Part shown: positions 1-8,454 of the stretch, one piece after another
How the letters are laid out: each line of letters opens with the position of its first letter
Position numbering within the stretch: the first letter of the stretch is position 1
NCBI GenBank assembly: GCA_965223405.1
Contig: CBDCWO010000006.1
Location: forward strand, 1,612,001 to 1,676,000
Direction of reading: 5' to 3'
DNA length: 64,000 nt
Source of the DNA: CBDCWO01 sp965223405
GTDB taxonomy: Bacteria; Bacteroidota; Bacteroidia; Chitinophagales; Saprospiraceae
Notes under the pieces: model-generated
What the model saw: only the letters and a program-made list of their open reading frames with translations
Database searches by the model: none
What the model was told of the DNA's origin: nothing
Program-made: the position numbers and the translations under genes

Positions 1-102
1 AATTGGGATTTGGATATTTTGTCCCAAATGCTATTTGAAAAACAACAACATTTTAAATCGTCGGTAAAGGCCATTTTTTTACGCTTAAAATTTAGCTATT
101 GA
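1..102 (+). other. Possible 3' end of a gene cut by the window edge
   Basis: Frame 1 is open from the first base to a TGA at 100-102 and would encode 33 residues with mixed charged and hydrophobic content that could be the C-terminus of a protein continuing to the left. It is too short to assign to any family, and a chance open frame of this length is common in AT-rich DNA, so this is only a candidate. From 103 to 409 I see no gene. That stretch holds low-complexity AT-rich DNA and a possible -7 promoter element at 322-329. Confidence 0.3.
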
Positions 103-321
103 ACCGGCTCAATAAACATTTGGAGCTACATTTTGGTAGTTACACAGATTTGCACTAAGATCAAGGAGTTGGTCAAAGAATATCACCCCAATGGTCACTC
201 ACAAAGTTTGAGTAAGGATTGAGCTGATTTTTGTTTAGTTGTTCACACTGCCATTGCCATTTTTTAGGCCTAAAATTTTGCACCCCTTTCACCTCGTGAC
301 CCTTCGTGTCTTCTTTATTAC

Positions 322-329
322 TAATTTTG
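322..329 (+). promoter_or_regulatory. Candidate -7 promoter element (TAATTTTG)
   Basis: This octamer fits the Bacteroidota -7 consensus TAnnTTTG exactly and lies about 80 bases upstream of the TMTC-like gene. No TTG or TTTG is found at the expected 19-base distance upstream, so it is a weak call. A second, less exact TATTTTG lies at 386-392, just ahead of the start codon. Confidence 0.2.
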
Positions 330-409
330 CAATCAGTTAATTCAGTTGAATTCGTGTCTTCCCCTCCATTTTATGATTGTTTCTTATTTTGCAGGCACAA
401 GAGTATTAT

Positions 410-2308
410 ATGGCGCAAAAGAAAGTAAATCGACCTCGGTCAACAGCTAGCAAATCCCGGAAAAAGAAGAAGGTCAGAATCAACTATTTTCCGCCGGGTT
501 TTTGGAAACAAAACTGGATTCCAGCCCTCGTATTGTTTGTCATCAGTGTGCTACTCTATTGGATGACACCTGGATTTGAATATGTATTGGATGATGGTAT
601 TGTCGTGACCGAAAATAAATTCACTCAAGCGGGATTTAAGGGTATAAAAGATATATTTAACAATGAAAGTTTTGCAGGATATTTTGGTGAACAGAAGAAT
701 CTATTAGTAGGGGCTCGATACAGACCATTGTCTATTGCAACCTTTGCAATTGAAAATCAATTGTGGGGATTTAAATCCTCTTTATCACATATCATTAATG
801 TCCTTCTTTATGGATTGACTGTGCTGATAATTTTTCGATGTTTGGCCCTTTTATTTCCTCGCATGGATTCTAAAAAATGGTTTTGGACTGTACCATTTAT
901 TGCGGCCTTGATTTTTGCAGTCCACCCTTTACATACGGAAGTTGTAGCCAATGTCAAGGGTCGTGATGAGATTTTATCATTATTGCTTTCAATGACTACT
1001 TTTTTCCTGGCCCTTCGATATTATCACAAGCCTAAATGGAGCCTGTTGTTTGGAATTGTTGCTTGTTATTGGCTTGCCCTATTGGGTAAAGAAAATGCAG
1101 CCACATTTTTGGGAATTATTCCACTTACGCTATACTTTTTCCGCAAATGGAATTGGAAAAAGAATCTTACTATTTTCGGAATGTTGGTCATTGGGTTTGG
1201 CATCTATTTTTGGATGCGGTACCAGGCGATAGGTTATATTTCCGGACCTGATCCGGACTCTCTGTCGGTAATGAATAATCCATTTAAGGGGATGGAAATT
1301 GGAGAAAAACTAGCCACGATCAGTTATACTTTGCTTCTTTACCTGAAATTATTGATATTTCCTCATCCACTTACCCACGACTATTATCCTTATCATATTC
1401 CAATTATGAATTGGACTAAGCTGGGAAGTCTTTTTGGCCTTGCCGCTTATCTGATCTTAGCTGTAATTGCCATGTGGGGCCTGCGAAAGAAAACGGTTAC
1501 CGCATATTGTATTCTTTTTTGGTTAATGTCTGTATCCATTGTTTCTAATCTGGTATTTCCTGTAGGCACCTTTATGAATGAACGATTCATCTATATTTCA
1601 TCGCTTGCTTTTTGTACACTACTGGCCTATTTTATGGTTGAAAAATTTAGTAGAGATAAAAGTACAGCATGGACATGGCCTAAAATAATCACAGGCATCC
1701 TGGTGCTGGCATTTTCAGTGAAAACAATAGCACGGATACCTGCTTGGAGGTCTGGTAAAACTTTGAATGAGGCTGCTATTAAAGTATCTAAAAACAGCGC
1801 CAGGGCTAATTTATTTTATGGCGTAAAACTATTTCAGGAAGCAGCTACCATGGAAAATACACCGGAAAGGTTAGCTCTTTTAGAAGATAGCGAGTTTTAT
1901 TTCAAGAAAGCTGAAAGTATTCTTCCGAGCTATTCGGAAGCAACCAGAATGCAAGGGGGAGCTGCCGCCGAAAAGTTCAAAGTCCATAACGATATTAATC
2001 AGTTATTGACTGATTTTGCCAATGTCTTAAGTAAATCACCAAGTGATAATTACATCTATCAATATATGCAGTACCTAAATGACCGAGGAAACCATATCAC
2101 GGAGCTAACCACATTTTATTACCGCATCGGATATGATCTGATGGTATCAACACTCAAGCGCATGGATGATGGAATGCGATATATTCAATTAGGGCTTGAC
2201 ATTAATCCTAATGATCCCTACATCAATCTGGCAATGGGACAATCGTTATCAATTCTTAACCGGGATGCTGAAGCAGCTCCTTTTCTGGAAAAAGCCCAAG
2301 GTCAGTAA
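410..2308 (+). CDS. TMTC/DUF1736-like multi-pass membrane protein with C-terminal TPR region
   Basis: Predicted 632-residue integral membrane protein. The first 45 residues are very basic (runs of K and R), followed by a first membrane segment and then about nine more hydrophobic helices up to roughly residue 440. The early luminal/periplasmic loop has the LDDG and YRPLSI signatures, and a later loop has HPLHTEVVANVKGRDE, which match the TMTC / DUF1736 family related to protein O-mannosyltransferases. The last 180 residues look like helical TPR repeats. The family is related to GT-C glycosyltransferases using lipid-linked sugars; a glycosyltransferase role here is inference. An in-frame TTG lies 33 bases upstream, but ATG at 410 is preferred because it begins a typical basic N-terminus. 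dprA follows after two bases, so the two are probably co-transcribed. Confidence 0.8.
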   Translation: MAQKKVNRPRSTASKSRKKKKVRINYFPPGFWKQNWIPALVLFVISVLLYWMTPGFEYVLDDGIVVTENKFTQAGFKGIKDIFNNESFAGYFGEQKNLLVGARYRPLSIATFAIENQLWGFKSSLSHIINVLLYGLTVLIIFRCLALLFPRMDSKKWFWTVPFIAALIFAVHPLHTEVVANVKGRDEILSLLLSMTTFFLALRYYHKPKWSLLFGIVACYWLALLGKENAATFLGIIPLTLYFFRKWNWKKNLTIFGMLVIGFGIYFWMRYQAIGYISGPDPDSLSVMNNPFKGMEIGEKLATISYTLLLYLKLLIFPHPLTHDYYPYHIPIMNWTKLGSLFGLAAYLILAVIAMWGLRKKTVTAYCILFWLMSVSIVSNLVFPVGTFMNERFIYISSLAFCTLLAYFMVEKFSRDKSTAWTWPKIITGILVLAFSVKTIARIPAWRSGKTLNEAAIKVSKNSARANLFYGVKLFQEAATMENTPERLALLEDSEFYFKKAESILPSYSEATRMQGGAAAEKFKVHNDINQLLTDFANVLSKSPSDNYIYQYMQYLNDRGNHITELTTFYYRIGYDLMVSTLKRMDDGMRYIQLGLDINPNDPYINLAMGQSLSILNRDAEAAPFLEKAQGQ

Positions 2309-2310
2309 TC

Positions 2311-3408
2311 ATGAGTCGTGATTTACCTTACCTAATGGCTTTGACCCGCATACCAAACATTGGACCGGTTAAAACCAAGAACTTAATCGGTTATTGCGGA
2401 AGTGCCGAAAATGTGTTTAAATCCAAGGTCTCACATCTAAGCAAAATTCCAAATATTGGGCCCTTATTGGCATCACAAATCAAAAAAACGGACCCTCACG
2501 ATGGGATAGAGGTATATCAAAAAAAACTTCAAGATAAGAATATCAACGTATTAACCTACATGGATGATGAATACCCGGTTAGGTTAAAACAGATACCTGA
2601 CAGTCCGGCATTGCTGTTTCAAATGGGTGCTGCAACTTTAAATGCACACAGAATGATATCCATCGTCGGCACTAGGAAACCCAGTGCATATGGCCTGGCT
2701 CAGTGTGCTCGTATCGTCCAAGGGCTCAAAGAATATCAGGTCACTATTGTCAGCGGACTGGCATTTGGAATCGATGCTTGTGCCCACCGCCATGCCCTCA
2801 ATGAGGAACTTCCTACGATTGCCGTCCTAGGGCATGGCTTGGATAAGATTTACCCGGCGCAGCACCGGAGCATGGCCCGGAAGATTGTATCTCAAGGTGC
2901 TCTACTTACCGAGTTTCACTATGGCAGTAAAATGGAAAAGGAAAATTTTCCCCTCCGAAACCGGATCATTGCAGGTATATCAGATGCTATCCTGGTCGTG
3001 GAATCAGCAGTGCGAGGAGGTTCGATGATTACTGCCGAATTTGGCAATGCCTACTACAAGGATGTTTTTGCATTGCCCGGGAAAGTTAGTGACGATATGT
3101 CGAAAGGATGTCATTCGCTGATTAAAGCACATAAGGCCTCATTGATCGAATCTGCCGAGGATATTGCTAAATTTCTTGGTTGGGAAAAAATGGATAAAAA
3201 ACAGGGAACTCAACAAACTCTGTTATTGGATTTAACTGATATAGAATGGCAAATAGTACAAATCCTGAAGGAAACACCAAACTGTGATATTGAACATTTA
3301 ATTCGAAAAACTCAGTTGACAATCCAAAATCTGGCTACTACTTTATTACAACTTGAGTTTAAAGGAATTATCAAGTCGCTGCCCGGCAAACGTTATATGT
3401 TGATTTAA
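2311..3408 (+). CDS. dprA: DNA-processing protein DprA
   Basis: 365 residues, the usual length for DprA. In the family the protein binds incoming single-stranded DNA and loads RecA during natural transformation, in the cytoplasm. An N-terminal helix-hairpin-helix/SAM-like region (TRIPNIGPVKTKNL, near residue 12) precedes the Rossmann-like DprA core, which begins at SIVGTRKPSAYG (around 117-128) and continues through IVSGLAFGIDACAH, VLGHGLDKIYP, PLRNRIIAG and RGGSMITAEF. A C-terminal winged-helix-like segment follows. The ATG is two bases after the TMTC-like stop codon. The other gene here with a competence-related name (a TfoX N-domain protein at 60.8 kb) is not linked. Family assignment is firm. 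Confidence 0.95.
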   Translation: MSRDLPYLMALTRIPNIGPVKTKNLIGYCGSAENVFKSKVSHLSKIPNIGPLLASQIKKTDPHDGIEVYQKKLQDKNINVLTYMDDEYPVRLKQIPDSPALLFQMGAATLNAHRMISIVGTRKPSAYGLAQCARIVQGLKEYQVTIVSGLAFGIDACAHRHALNEELPTIAVLGHGLDKIYPAQHRSMARKIVSQGALLTEFHYGSKMEKENFPLRNRIIAGISDAILVVESAVRGGSMITAEFGNAYYKDVFALPGKVSDDMSKGCHSLIKAHKASLIESAEDIAKFLGWEKMDKKQGTQQTLLLDLTDIEWQIVQILKETPNCDIEHLIRKTQLTIQNLATTLLQLEFKGIIKSLPGKRYMLI

Positions 3409-3587
3409 CAAGCTAAAAATTGATCTATCCCTAAATCATTTTTTAATTCGAGCATCCCCTTTATTTTGGTCTGCCGATATTTCAATCCTTTATACTGTGC
3501 CTGCGCAAAGTGCACATAAGGGTTGAATTCATTCGATGTGCATTGTAGGAAAATAGGCATGTGATATATTCCTGAATCAAGGTGTAG

Positions 3588-3617
3588 TTGATCAATTGTT
3601 TAATTTCTGTTATTTTG
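3588..3617 (+). promoter_or_regulatory. Candidate promoter for the sulfatase gene
   Basis: A TTG at 3588-3590, a 19-base spacer and TTATTTTG at 3610-3617 approximate the Bacteroidota -33/-7 arrangement, with one mismatch in the -7 box. It would give a leader of about 30 bases before the ATG at 3656. The 247-base gap between dprA and the sulfatase gene otherwise shows nothing recognisable. Confidence 0.35.
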
Positions 3618-3655
3618 TAGTTTCATCCAATTAACAAGGTATTAAATTCAAACCA

Positions 3656-5176
3656 ATGCGACGAATTTCATTGTTCTTAATGGTCTGTACTTTTTTTTGC
3701 TGGCAATGTCAGGAAGGTGCACCACCGCCACGTCCTAATATCCTATTTATCTTTTCTGATGACCATGCAATTCAATCCATTTCGGCCTATGGTTCACAAC
3801 TGAATAAAACACCAAATATCGACCGCATTGCTGAGGAAGGTGTTATCTTTCACCATGCTACTGTGACTAATTCGATATGTGCTCCCAGCCGGGCTACCAT
3901 TCTTACCGGAAAACACAGCCATGCCAATGGTAAAAAAACCAACATCGATACATTCGATGTACACCAGCAGATTTTTCCACGCTTACTACAACAAGTGGGA
4001 TATGAAACAGCCCTGATTGGCAAGTGGCATTTGAAATCTAATCCTGAAGGATTCGACTATTGGGATATTTTACCGGGACAAGGATCTTATTACAATCCGG
4101 ACTTTATTTCTGCTTCTGGTAGACGAAGAGTAAATGGATACAATACAGATGTGGTAACGAATTTAAGTTTGGAATGGTTGAAAAACTCCAGGAACCAGGA
4201 TAAACCCTTTATGTTGATGTGTCAATACAAAGCACCACACCGGGTTTGGGCACCTTCACCTGATCACCTTACCGATTATGACAATGAGATACTTCCTGAA
4301 CCCGAAACCTTATTCGATGATTATTCCAACCGTAGTGAATTTGTGAAAGACAATGAAATGATGATTGCCAAGCACATGATGGAAGACTATGACCTAAAAA
4401 TTGCCGGTTCAGCTACCCCTGATGTATTGGGAAGAACATTCAAGAACCCGGAACTAAGAAGGATGACCGAGGAACAGCGAGCTGCCTGGGATGCAGCTTA
4501 TGAACCCAAGAATGAACTTTATCGCGAAATGAACTTAAGCGGTGAAGATCTGGTCCGATGGAAATACCAGCGCTACATCAAAGACTACCTGCGTACGGTG
4601 GCATCCGTTGATGACAATATTGGAAGGTTGCTTCATTATCTGGATTCTACAGGATTGTCTGAAAATACGATAGTCGTTTACAGTTCGGACCAGGGGTTTT
4701 ATTTAGGTGAGCACGGCTGGTATGATAAACGTTGGATGTATGAGGAATCTTTGCATACTCCGTTGGTAATGAGATGGCCGGGTAAAATCAAACCAGGCAC
4801 ACAAATCAAGGAATTAGTTCAAAATATTGACTATGCTCCTACATTTCTGGAAGCGGCCGGTACGACTATACCGGAGGATATGCATGGAGTCAGTTTATTA
4901 CCATTAGTCAACGGGGAGGCAGATAGTTGGCGTACCAGCATTTATTATCATTATTATGAGGAAGGTGAACATAACGTACCCAAGCATGAAGGTGTGCGAA
5001 CTGATGATTATAAATTGATTTCCTTCTATGGTTATGATACTTACGAATTATACGACTTGAACAAAGATCCTCAGGAATTAAACAATGTAGCTGAATCAGA
5101 GGATTACCGTACTATTCGTTCCGAACTTGAGCAAGAACTGGAAAGATTGAAAAAACAATATGGAGTAGTTGATTAA
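3656..5176 (+). CDS. Sulfatase, type I formylglycine-dependent, lipoprotein
   Basis: 506 residues. The N-terminus is a signal peptide with a lipobox-like end (Cys18 or Cys15), so the mature enzyme is probably a periplasmic or surface lipoprotein. The sulfatase core starts at PNILFIFSDDH, where Asp35 and Asp36 should bind calcium. ICAPSRA contains the C-x-P-S-R motif, with Cys75 the expected formylglycine precursor matured by an anaerobic sulfatase-maturating enzyme (anSME); none is encoded in this window. Further family motifs are GKWHL, YSSDQGFYLGEHGW and the C-terminal ELYDL..DP.E block. Family members remove sulfate from carbohydrates; the substrate cannot be read from sequence. No SusC/SusD pair or glycosidase lies nearby. 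A strong terminator follows. Confidence 0.93.
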   Translation: MRRISLFLMVCTFFCWQCQEGAPPPRPNILFIFSDDHAIQSISAYGSQLNKTPNIDRIAEEGVIFHHATVTNSICAPSRATILTGKHSHANGKKTNIDTFDVHQQIFPRLLQQVGYETALIGKWHLKSNPEGFDYWDILPGQGSYYNPDFISASGRRRVNGYNTDVVTNLSLEWLKNSRNQDKPFMLMCQYKAPHRVWAPSPDHLTDYDNEILPEPETLFDDYSNRSEFVKDNEMMIAKHMMEDYDLKIAGSATPDVLGRTFKNPELRRMTEEQRAAWDAAYEPKNELYREMNLSGEDLVRWKYQRYIKDYLRTVASVDDNIGRLLHYLDSTGLSENTIVVYSSDQGFYLGEHGWYDKRWMYEESLHTPLVMRWPGKIKPGTQIKELVQNIDYAPTFLEAAGTTIPEDMHGVSLLPLVNGEADSWRTSIYYHYYEEGEHNVPKHEGVRTDDYKLISFYGYDTYELYDLNKDPQELNNVAESEDYRTIRSELEQELERLKKQYGVVD

Positions 5177-5178
5177 CA

Positions 5179-5204
5179 AAAGGGATGTCGATCAACATCC
5201 CTTT
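5179..5204. terminator. Bidirectional intrinsic terminator between convergent genes
   Basis: A perfect 10-bp stem (AAAGGGATGT / ACATCCCTTT) closes a 6-base loop. It lies between the sulfatase stop and the stop of the convergent DUF4097-like gene. T-rich sequence follows on the plus side, and A-rich sequence precedes it, so it can serve both strands. Confidence 0.8.
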
Positions 5205-5235
5205 ATAAGTTTTTCAATTGGCAAGTCAATAGTTT

Positions 5236-6162
5236 TTAGTGTCTGAAGGTTATTTCACTAAAGCTGGAATGTATTTCGATAGGAACTTTTCCAGATCCGG
5301 AAGTTCCTTCATAACGACCGTCAAAATTGGGTCCGTACTTATTTTTCTTTACTTGATTCGGTATGTCAAAGTTTGTATTGTTTTTGAATGCACCAAAGCT
5401 GGTGTGAATTTCATAACTGCCAGAGAAATTTCGGGGTACGACAATTCCAAAATTGGAATTATTCACCTTAATTTCAAGATCTTCTAATGCTGAATTAATC
5501 TCCAATGAGGATCCTTTACAGAACTCTATTTGCAGTTCCACCGAACCACTAATTCTTTCTACATCGAAGGAAGAAAATTTAAAAGAACAATCTCCTCCAT
5601 GAATTAAGTCTGCATTAATTGCCCCAAATTCCAAGTTGATCTCCTCTACATTCGTCAACGCTCCGGCATTCAGTTCACCAAATTTATTATCGATCTGAAG
5701 CTTCCCTTGATAATCAGGTATTTTAATTTCTCCAAATTGGCAATTTATCTCTAATTCCCTGTTATCTGGCATATAAACGATATAGTTTATTTCGAATCCC
5801 TTCTTTTTGACATCATCTTTGCCTTGGTTGTTATTACCTGCATTTTTCCCAATTTCCGTATTAAAGGATACTTTACCACCGGTTTTTTGGTCTTTGATCT
5901 GAATTGCATCCAATATTTTTTGAGCTTTCTCATCTGATGAAGCTGATGCCGTGATGGTCACCTCTACTTTTATTTCGTTTTTATTCCACAGATCAAATAC
6001 GATTTTTCCAAATTGATTGGAAATAGATACTTCATCACTTCCATTGAGAGGATACGATTTGGTGTAATTCTTTACTTTATCAACCATTGGCGTGGTCGCC
6101 AATAATTGAATAGAAATGAATGTAAATAGCGTAATACTAAATGTTCGAAATATGGTTTTCAT
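5236..6162 (-). CDS. Exported DUF4097-like beta-strand repeat protein
   Basis: About 308 residues from the ATG at 6162; an ATG at 6174 is the alternative. A signal peptide (MKTIFRTFSITLF... ending LLATT) is followed by a long beta-rich region with recurring short strands of the form FGEI / FGKI / FGAI / FSSF spaced about 20 residues apart. This looks like a right-handed beta-helix of the DUF4097/adhesin-like type. No catalytic motif is visible. It overlaps the 3' end of the membrane protein gene upstream by 26-38 bases and is the last gene of an ECF sigma operon. The operon position suggests an envelope structure monitored or controlled by that sigma factor; this is inference. Confidence 0.75.
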   Translation of the reverse strand: MKTIFRTFSITLFTFISIQLLATTPMVDKVKNYTKSYPLNGSDEVSISNQFGKIVFDLWNKNEIKVEVTITASASSDEKAQKILDAIQIKDQKTGGKVSFNTEIGKNAGNNNQGKDDVKKKGFEINYIVYMPDNRELEINCQFGEIKIPDYQGKLQIDNKFGELNAGALTNVEEINLEFGAINADLIHGGDCSFKFSSFDVERISGSVELQIEFCKGSSLEINSALEDLEIKVNNSNFGIVVPRNFSGSYEIHTSFGAFKNNTNFDIPNQVKKNKYGPNFDGRYEGTSGSGKVPIEIHSSFSEITFRH

Positions 6163-6694
6163 TTTTTGTAGCATTTTTAATTTCCTGAATAATTTTTAAT
6201 TGATTGTTAAGTACTTCTATTTGCAAATACAAATTGGATATCATTGCTTTCAGGAGAACCTCCTGATTGTCATTTGTCAACAGGTCCTCTTTGAGTGCCT
6301 GATAGGTCTGATCGAGCTGTTGCAACTCAAGGGTAAATCGCTGCTCTAAATAGGGGTATTGAGCAAGCAAATCTTTGATTTCGGTCTGTCTTTCATCAAT
6401 TGTTTGCTGTACGGCAGATATTTGTTTAGCATATCCTTGATCAATTTCCATTAACTGAGGATCTGCTTGAGTGAGCGTTGAATCCACAGGCGATAATTGG
6501 TATTGATACACAACGAAAGAGAGCATCAAGATCAATGAGATTCCTGCAGCAACTAACCAGTTGTTCATCCTAAATATCGTTCTCCTGGACTGCCCAGGAA
6601 GTGATTTTTTGACCTCTTTCCATATTTTAGGAGAAGGTTCATGAACATCCATTTGTTCCCGGTGATCTTGTATAAACTTTTCCAGATCAGTCAT
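6137..6694 (-). CDS. Single-pass membrane protein, probable anti-sigma factor
   Basis: 185 residues. A short charged cytoplasmic N-terminus (about 43 residues, with EPSPKIWKEVKKSL) is followed by one membrane helix (NNWLVAAGISLILMLSFVVY, roughly 44-63), then a long extracytoplasmic coiled-coil-like segment rich in Q, E and L. The order sigma factor, this protein, DUF4097-like protein, with a 4-base ATGA overlap with the sigma gene, is the standard setting for a Bacteroidota anti-sigma factor. I cannot see a ZAS (HxxxCxxC) zinc motif or a FecR domain, so the role rests on context and topology. Anti-sigma factors of this layout bind the sigma factor with the cytoplasmic segment. Confidence 0.65.
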   Translation of the reverse strand: MTDLEKFIQDHREQMDVHEPSPKIWKEVKKSLPGQSRRTIFRMNNWLVAAGISLILMLSFVVYQYQLSPVDSTLTQADPQLMEIDQGYAKQISAVQQTIDERQTEIKDLLAQYPYLEQRFTLELQQLDQTYQALKEDLLTNDNQEVLLKAMISNLYLQIEVLNNQLKIIQEIKNATKNENHISNI

Positions 6695-7260
6695 GACATT
6701 TCGGATTTTAACATTTGTTGTAATTTTTTCTTTGCTCTCATGTATTGGGTTCGTGTAGTGGATTCTGCTACATTTAATATTTGGGCGATTTCCTGGTGAT
6801 CATAACCTTCCAATAGGTAAAGACTGATTACAGTACGGTACCCCGAAGGTAATTTTTGGATACAGTCCACCACATGTTCAGCTTGGTATTCTACATCGTA
6901 ACTATGGTCATGTTCTTGTTGATCAGACAATTCGTGTTGCTCATCCAGATCTAAAAATTTATTCTTTCGCTTTCGGATCTCGTTAATAGAATGATTAACT
7001 ACAATCCTTTTCAACCAATAACCAAAAGTAGATCGTCCATCGAAGCTGCCTATATGTCTAAAAGCATCTATAAAAGCTTCCTGCAGAACATCCTCAGCAT
7101 CTGCATGATTATTCAAAATCCGGAAACTCGTGTTATACATTGCTTTGGCATATTGATCATATAATATCTGAAACGCGATCTGGTCACCCTCTTGACACCT
7201 CTTCACAATTGAATAGGTTTCATCTCTTTTTCGAAAAACTGGTTTTAGACTCATTTCCAT
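6691..7260 (-). CDS. RNA polymerase sigma-70 factor, ECF subfamily
   Basis: About 189 residues from the ATG at 7260; ATGs at 7254 and 7299 are also in frame and the start is not certain. Region 2 is clear (LYDQYAKAMYNTSFRIL, then DAEDVLQEAFIDAF and FGYWLKRIVVNHSINEIRKRK), and region 4 follows (LPSGYRTVISLYLLEGYDHQEIA, with helix-turn-helix ILNVAESTTRTQYMRAKKKL). The linker is acidic and histidine-rich (DLDEQHELSDQQEHDHSYD). It heads an operon with a membrane protein and a DUF4097-like exported protein. The 185-244-base upstream region has no obvious TAnnTTTG box, as expected if the promoter is read by an alternative sigma factor. Confidence 0.93.
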   Translation of the reverse strand: MEMSLKPVFRKRDETYSIVKRCQEGDQIAFQILYDQYAKAMYNTSFRILNNHADAEDVLQEAFIDAFRHIGSFDGRSTFGYWLKRIVVNHSINEIRKRKNKFLDLDEQHELSDQQEHDHSYDVEYQAEHVVDCIQKLPSGYRTVISLYLLEGYDHQEIAQILNVAESTTRTQYMRAKKKLQQMLKSEMS

Positions 7261-7502
7261 TTCTGTTTTAGAGACACCAATATAAATGAAATGTTGCATC
7301 TGCTGTTGAAATAATCAGGTACGAAGCAGATAAACACTCGTCTCTGGTTGGTTCCAACGAATCGTTAGCTGATCTGACTCTTTACGCGGCACATAACTTT
7401 CGATTTGCTATCCATTCGACAAAAACGTTCTCATACTTTATATATAACATGAAAATGCTAAATTGAGAAGGTTATTTATTGTTCATGCATTTACACTGTT
7501 TC

Positions 7503-8441
7503 ATGAAGTGTTTAACAACATTCTGGTATATCTTACCCATCCTCGTCTTAAGTTCCAGTTGCAATAATTTTAACAATGCAACGGATGATGGCTCCGACGA
7601 TAAAGTGTTTATCTCTCCATTGGGAAGGGAATTATTTCCTCCGGATCCCTCTCCAAAGCTGCTAAGTCAATATGAAGCTGCCAAGGAAAAATATGAACAG
7701 GATGCAGGTAATCCGGAACACCTCATCTGGTATGGTCGCAGAGCGGCATATCTGGGAAAATACCATCAAGCCATTAAGATTTTTTCCGTTGGCATACAGA
7801 AATTTCCAGATGATCCACGCATGTACCGGCATCGGGGACACCGTTACATTACGATCAGAAAATTTGATCAAGCCATAAAAGATCTAAATCCGGCGGCTGG
7901 CTTAATTGAAAACCGTGAAAATCAAATTGAACCGGATGGAATCCCCAACGCCTTAAATATCCCAATTAGCACTTTACACGGGAACATTTGGTATCACCTA
8001 GGTCTGGCTTATTATTTATTGCACGAATATGAAAATGCGTACGGTGCGTTTCTTAAATGCCGGGATTCCGGAAATAATGATGATAACCTGGTTTCCAGTA
8101 CCCATTGGCTTTACATGATTCAACGACGTTTGGGTAATTTGGCCGCCGCCAATTCATTGCTGGAACCAATAATCGAAAATGCCAACATCATTGAAAACTT
8201 TGCTTATTACCAATTGTGCCGGTTTTATAAAGGAACTATTCCAATAGATTCTTTGCAAAATAACTCAGGAAGTAGTCCGGCATCAGATGCGCTGAAATAT
8301 GGTATTGCCAATTGGTACTTTTATGAGGGAGACAAAGAAACATCCCTCAATCATATGAAGGAGATTCTGGCTGGGAAATCGTGGAGTTCGTTCGGTTACA
8401 TAGCAGCCGAAAGTGATTTGTTAGCTTATTTTAAAAACTAA
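7503..8441 (+). CDS. TPR-repeat lipoprotein
   Basis: About 312 residues from the ATG at 7503; upstream in-frame ATG (7485) and TTG (7479) are possible. Starting at 7503 gives a clean lipoprotein signal, MKCLTTFWYILPILVLSSSC, with the lipid-bearing Cys at position 20. The mature part is alpha-helical with TPR-like units, for example LIWYGRRAAYLGKYHQAIKIF, then MYRHRGHRYITIRKFDQAIKDL and IWYHLGLAYYLLHEYENAYGAF. These are protein-interaction scaffolds, and the partner is unknown. A GMC oxidoreductase gene starts 13 bases downstream, so the two form a probable operon; whether the proteins work together is not shown by the sequence. Confidence 0.8.
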   Translation: MKCLTTFWYILPILVLSSSCNNFNNATDDGSDDKVFISPLGRELFPPDPSPKLLSQYEAAKEKYEQDAGNPEHLIWYGRRAAYLGKYHQAIKIFSVGIQKFPDDPRMYRHRGHRYITIRKFDQAIKDLNPAAGLIENRENQIEPDGIPNALNIPISTLHGNIWYHLGLAYYLLHEYENAYGAFLKCRDSGNNDDNLVSSTHWLYMIQRRLGNLAAANSLLEPIIENANIIENFAYYQLCRFYKGTIPIDSLQNNSGSSPASDALKYGIANWYFYEGDKETSLNHMKEILAGKSWSSFGYIAAESDLLAYFKN

Positions 8442-8454
8442 AATATTCGATCTA

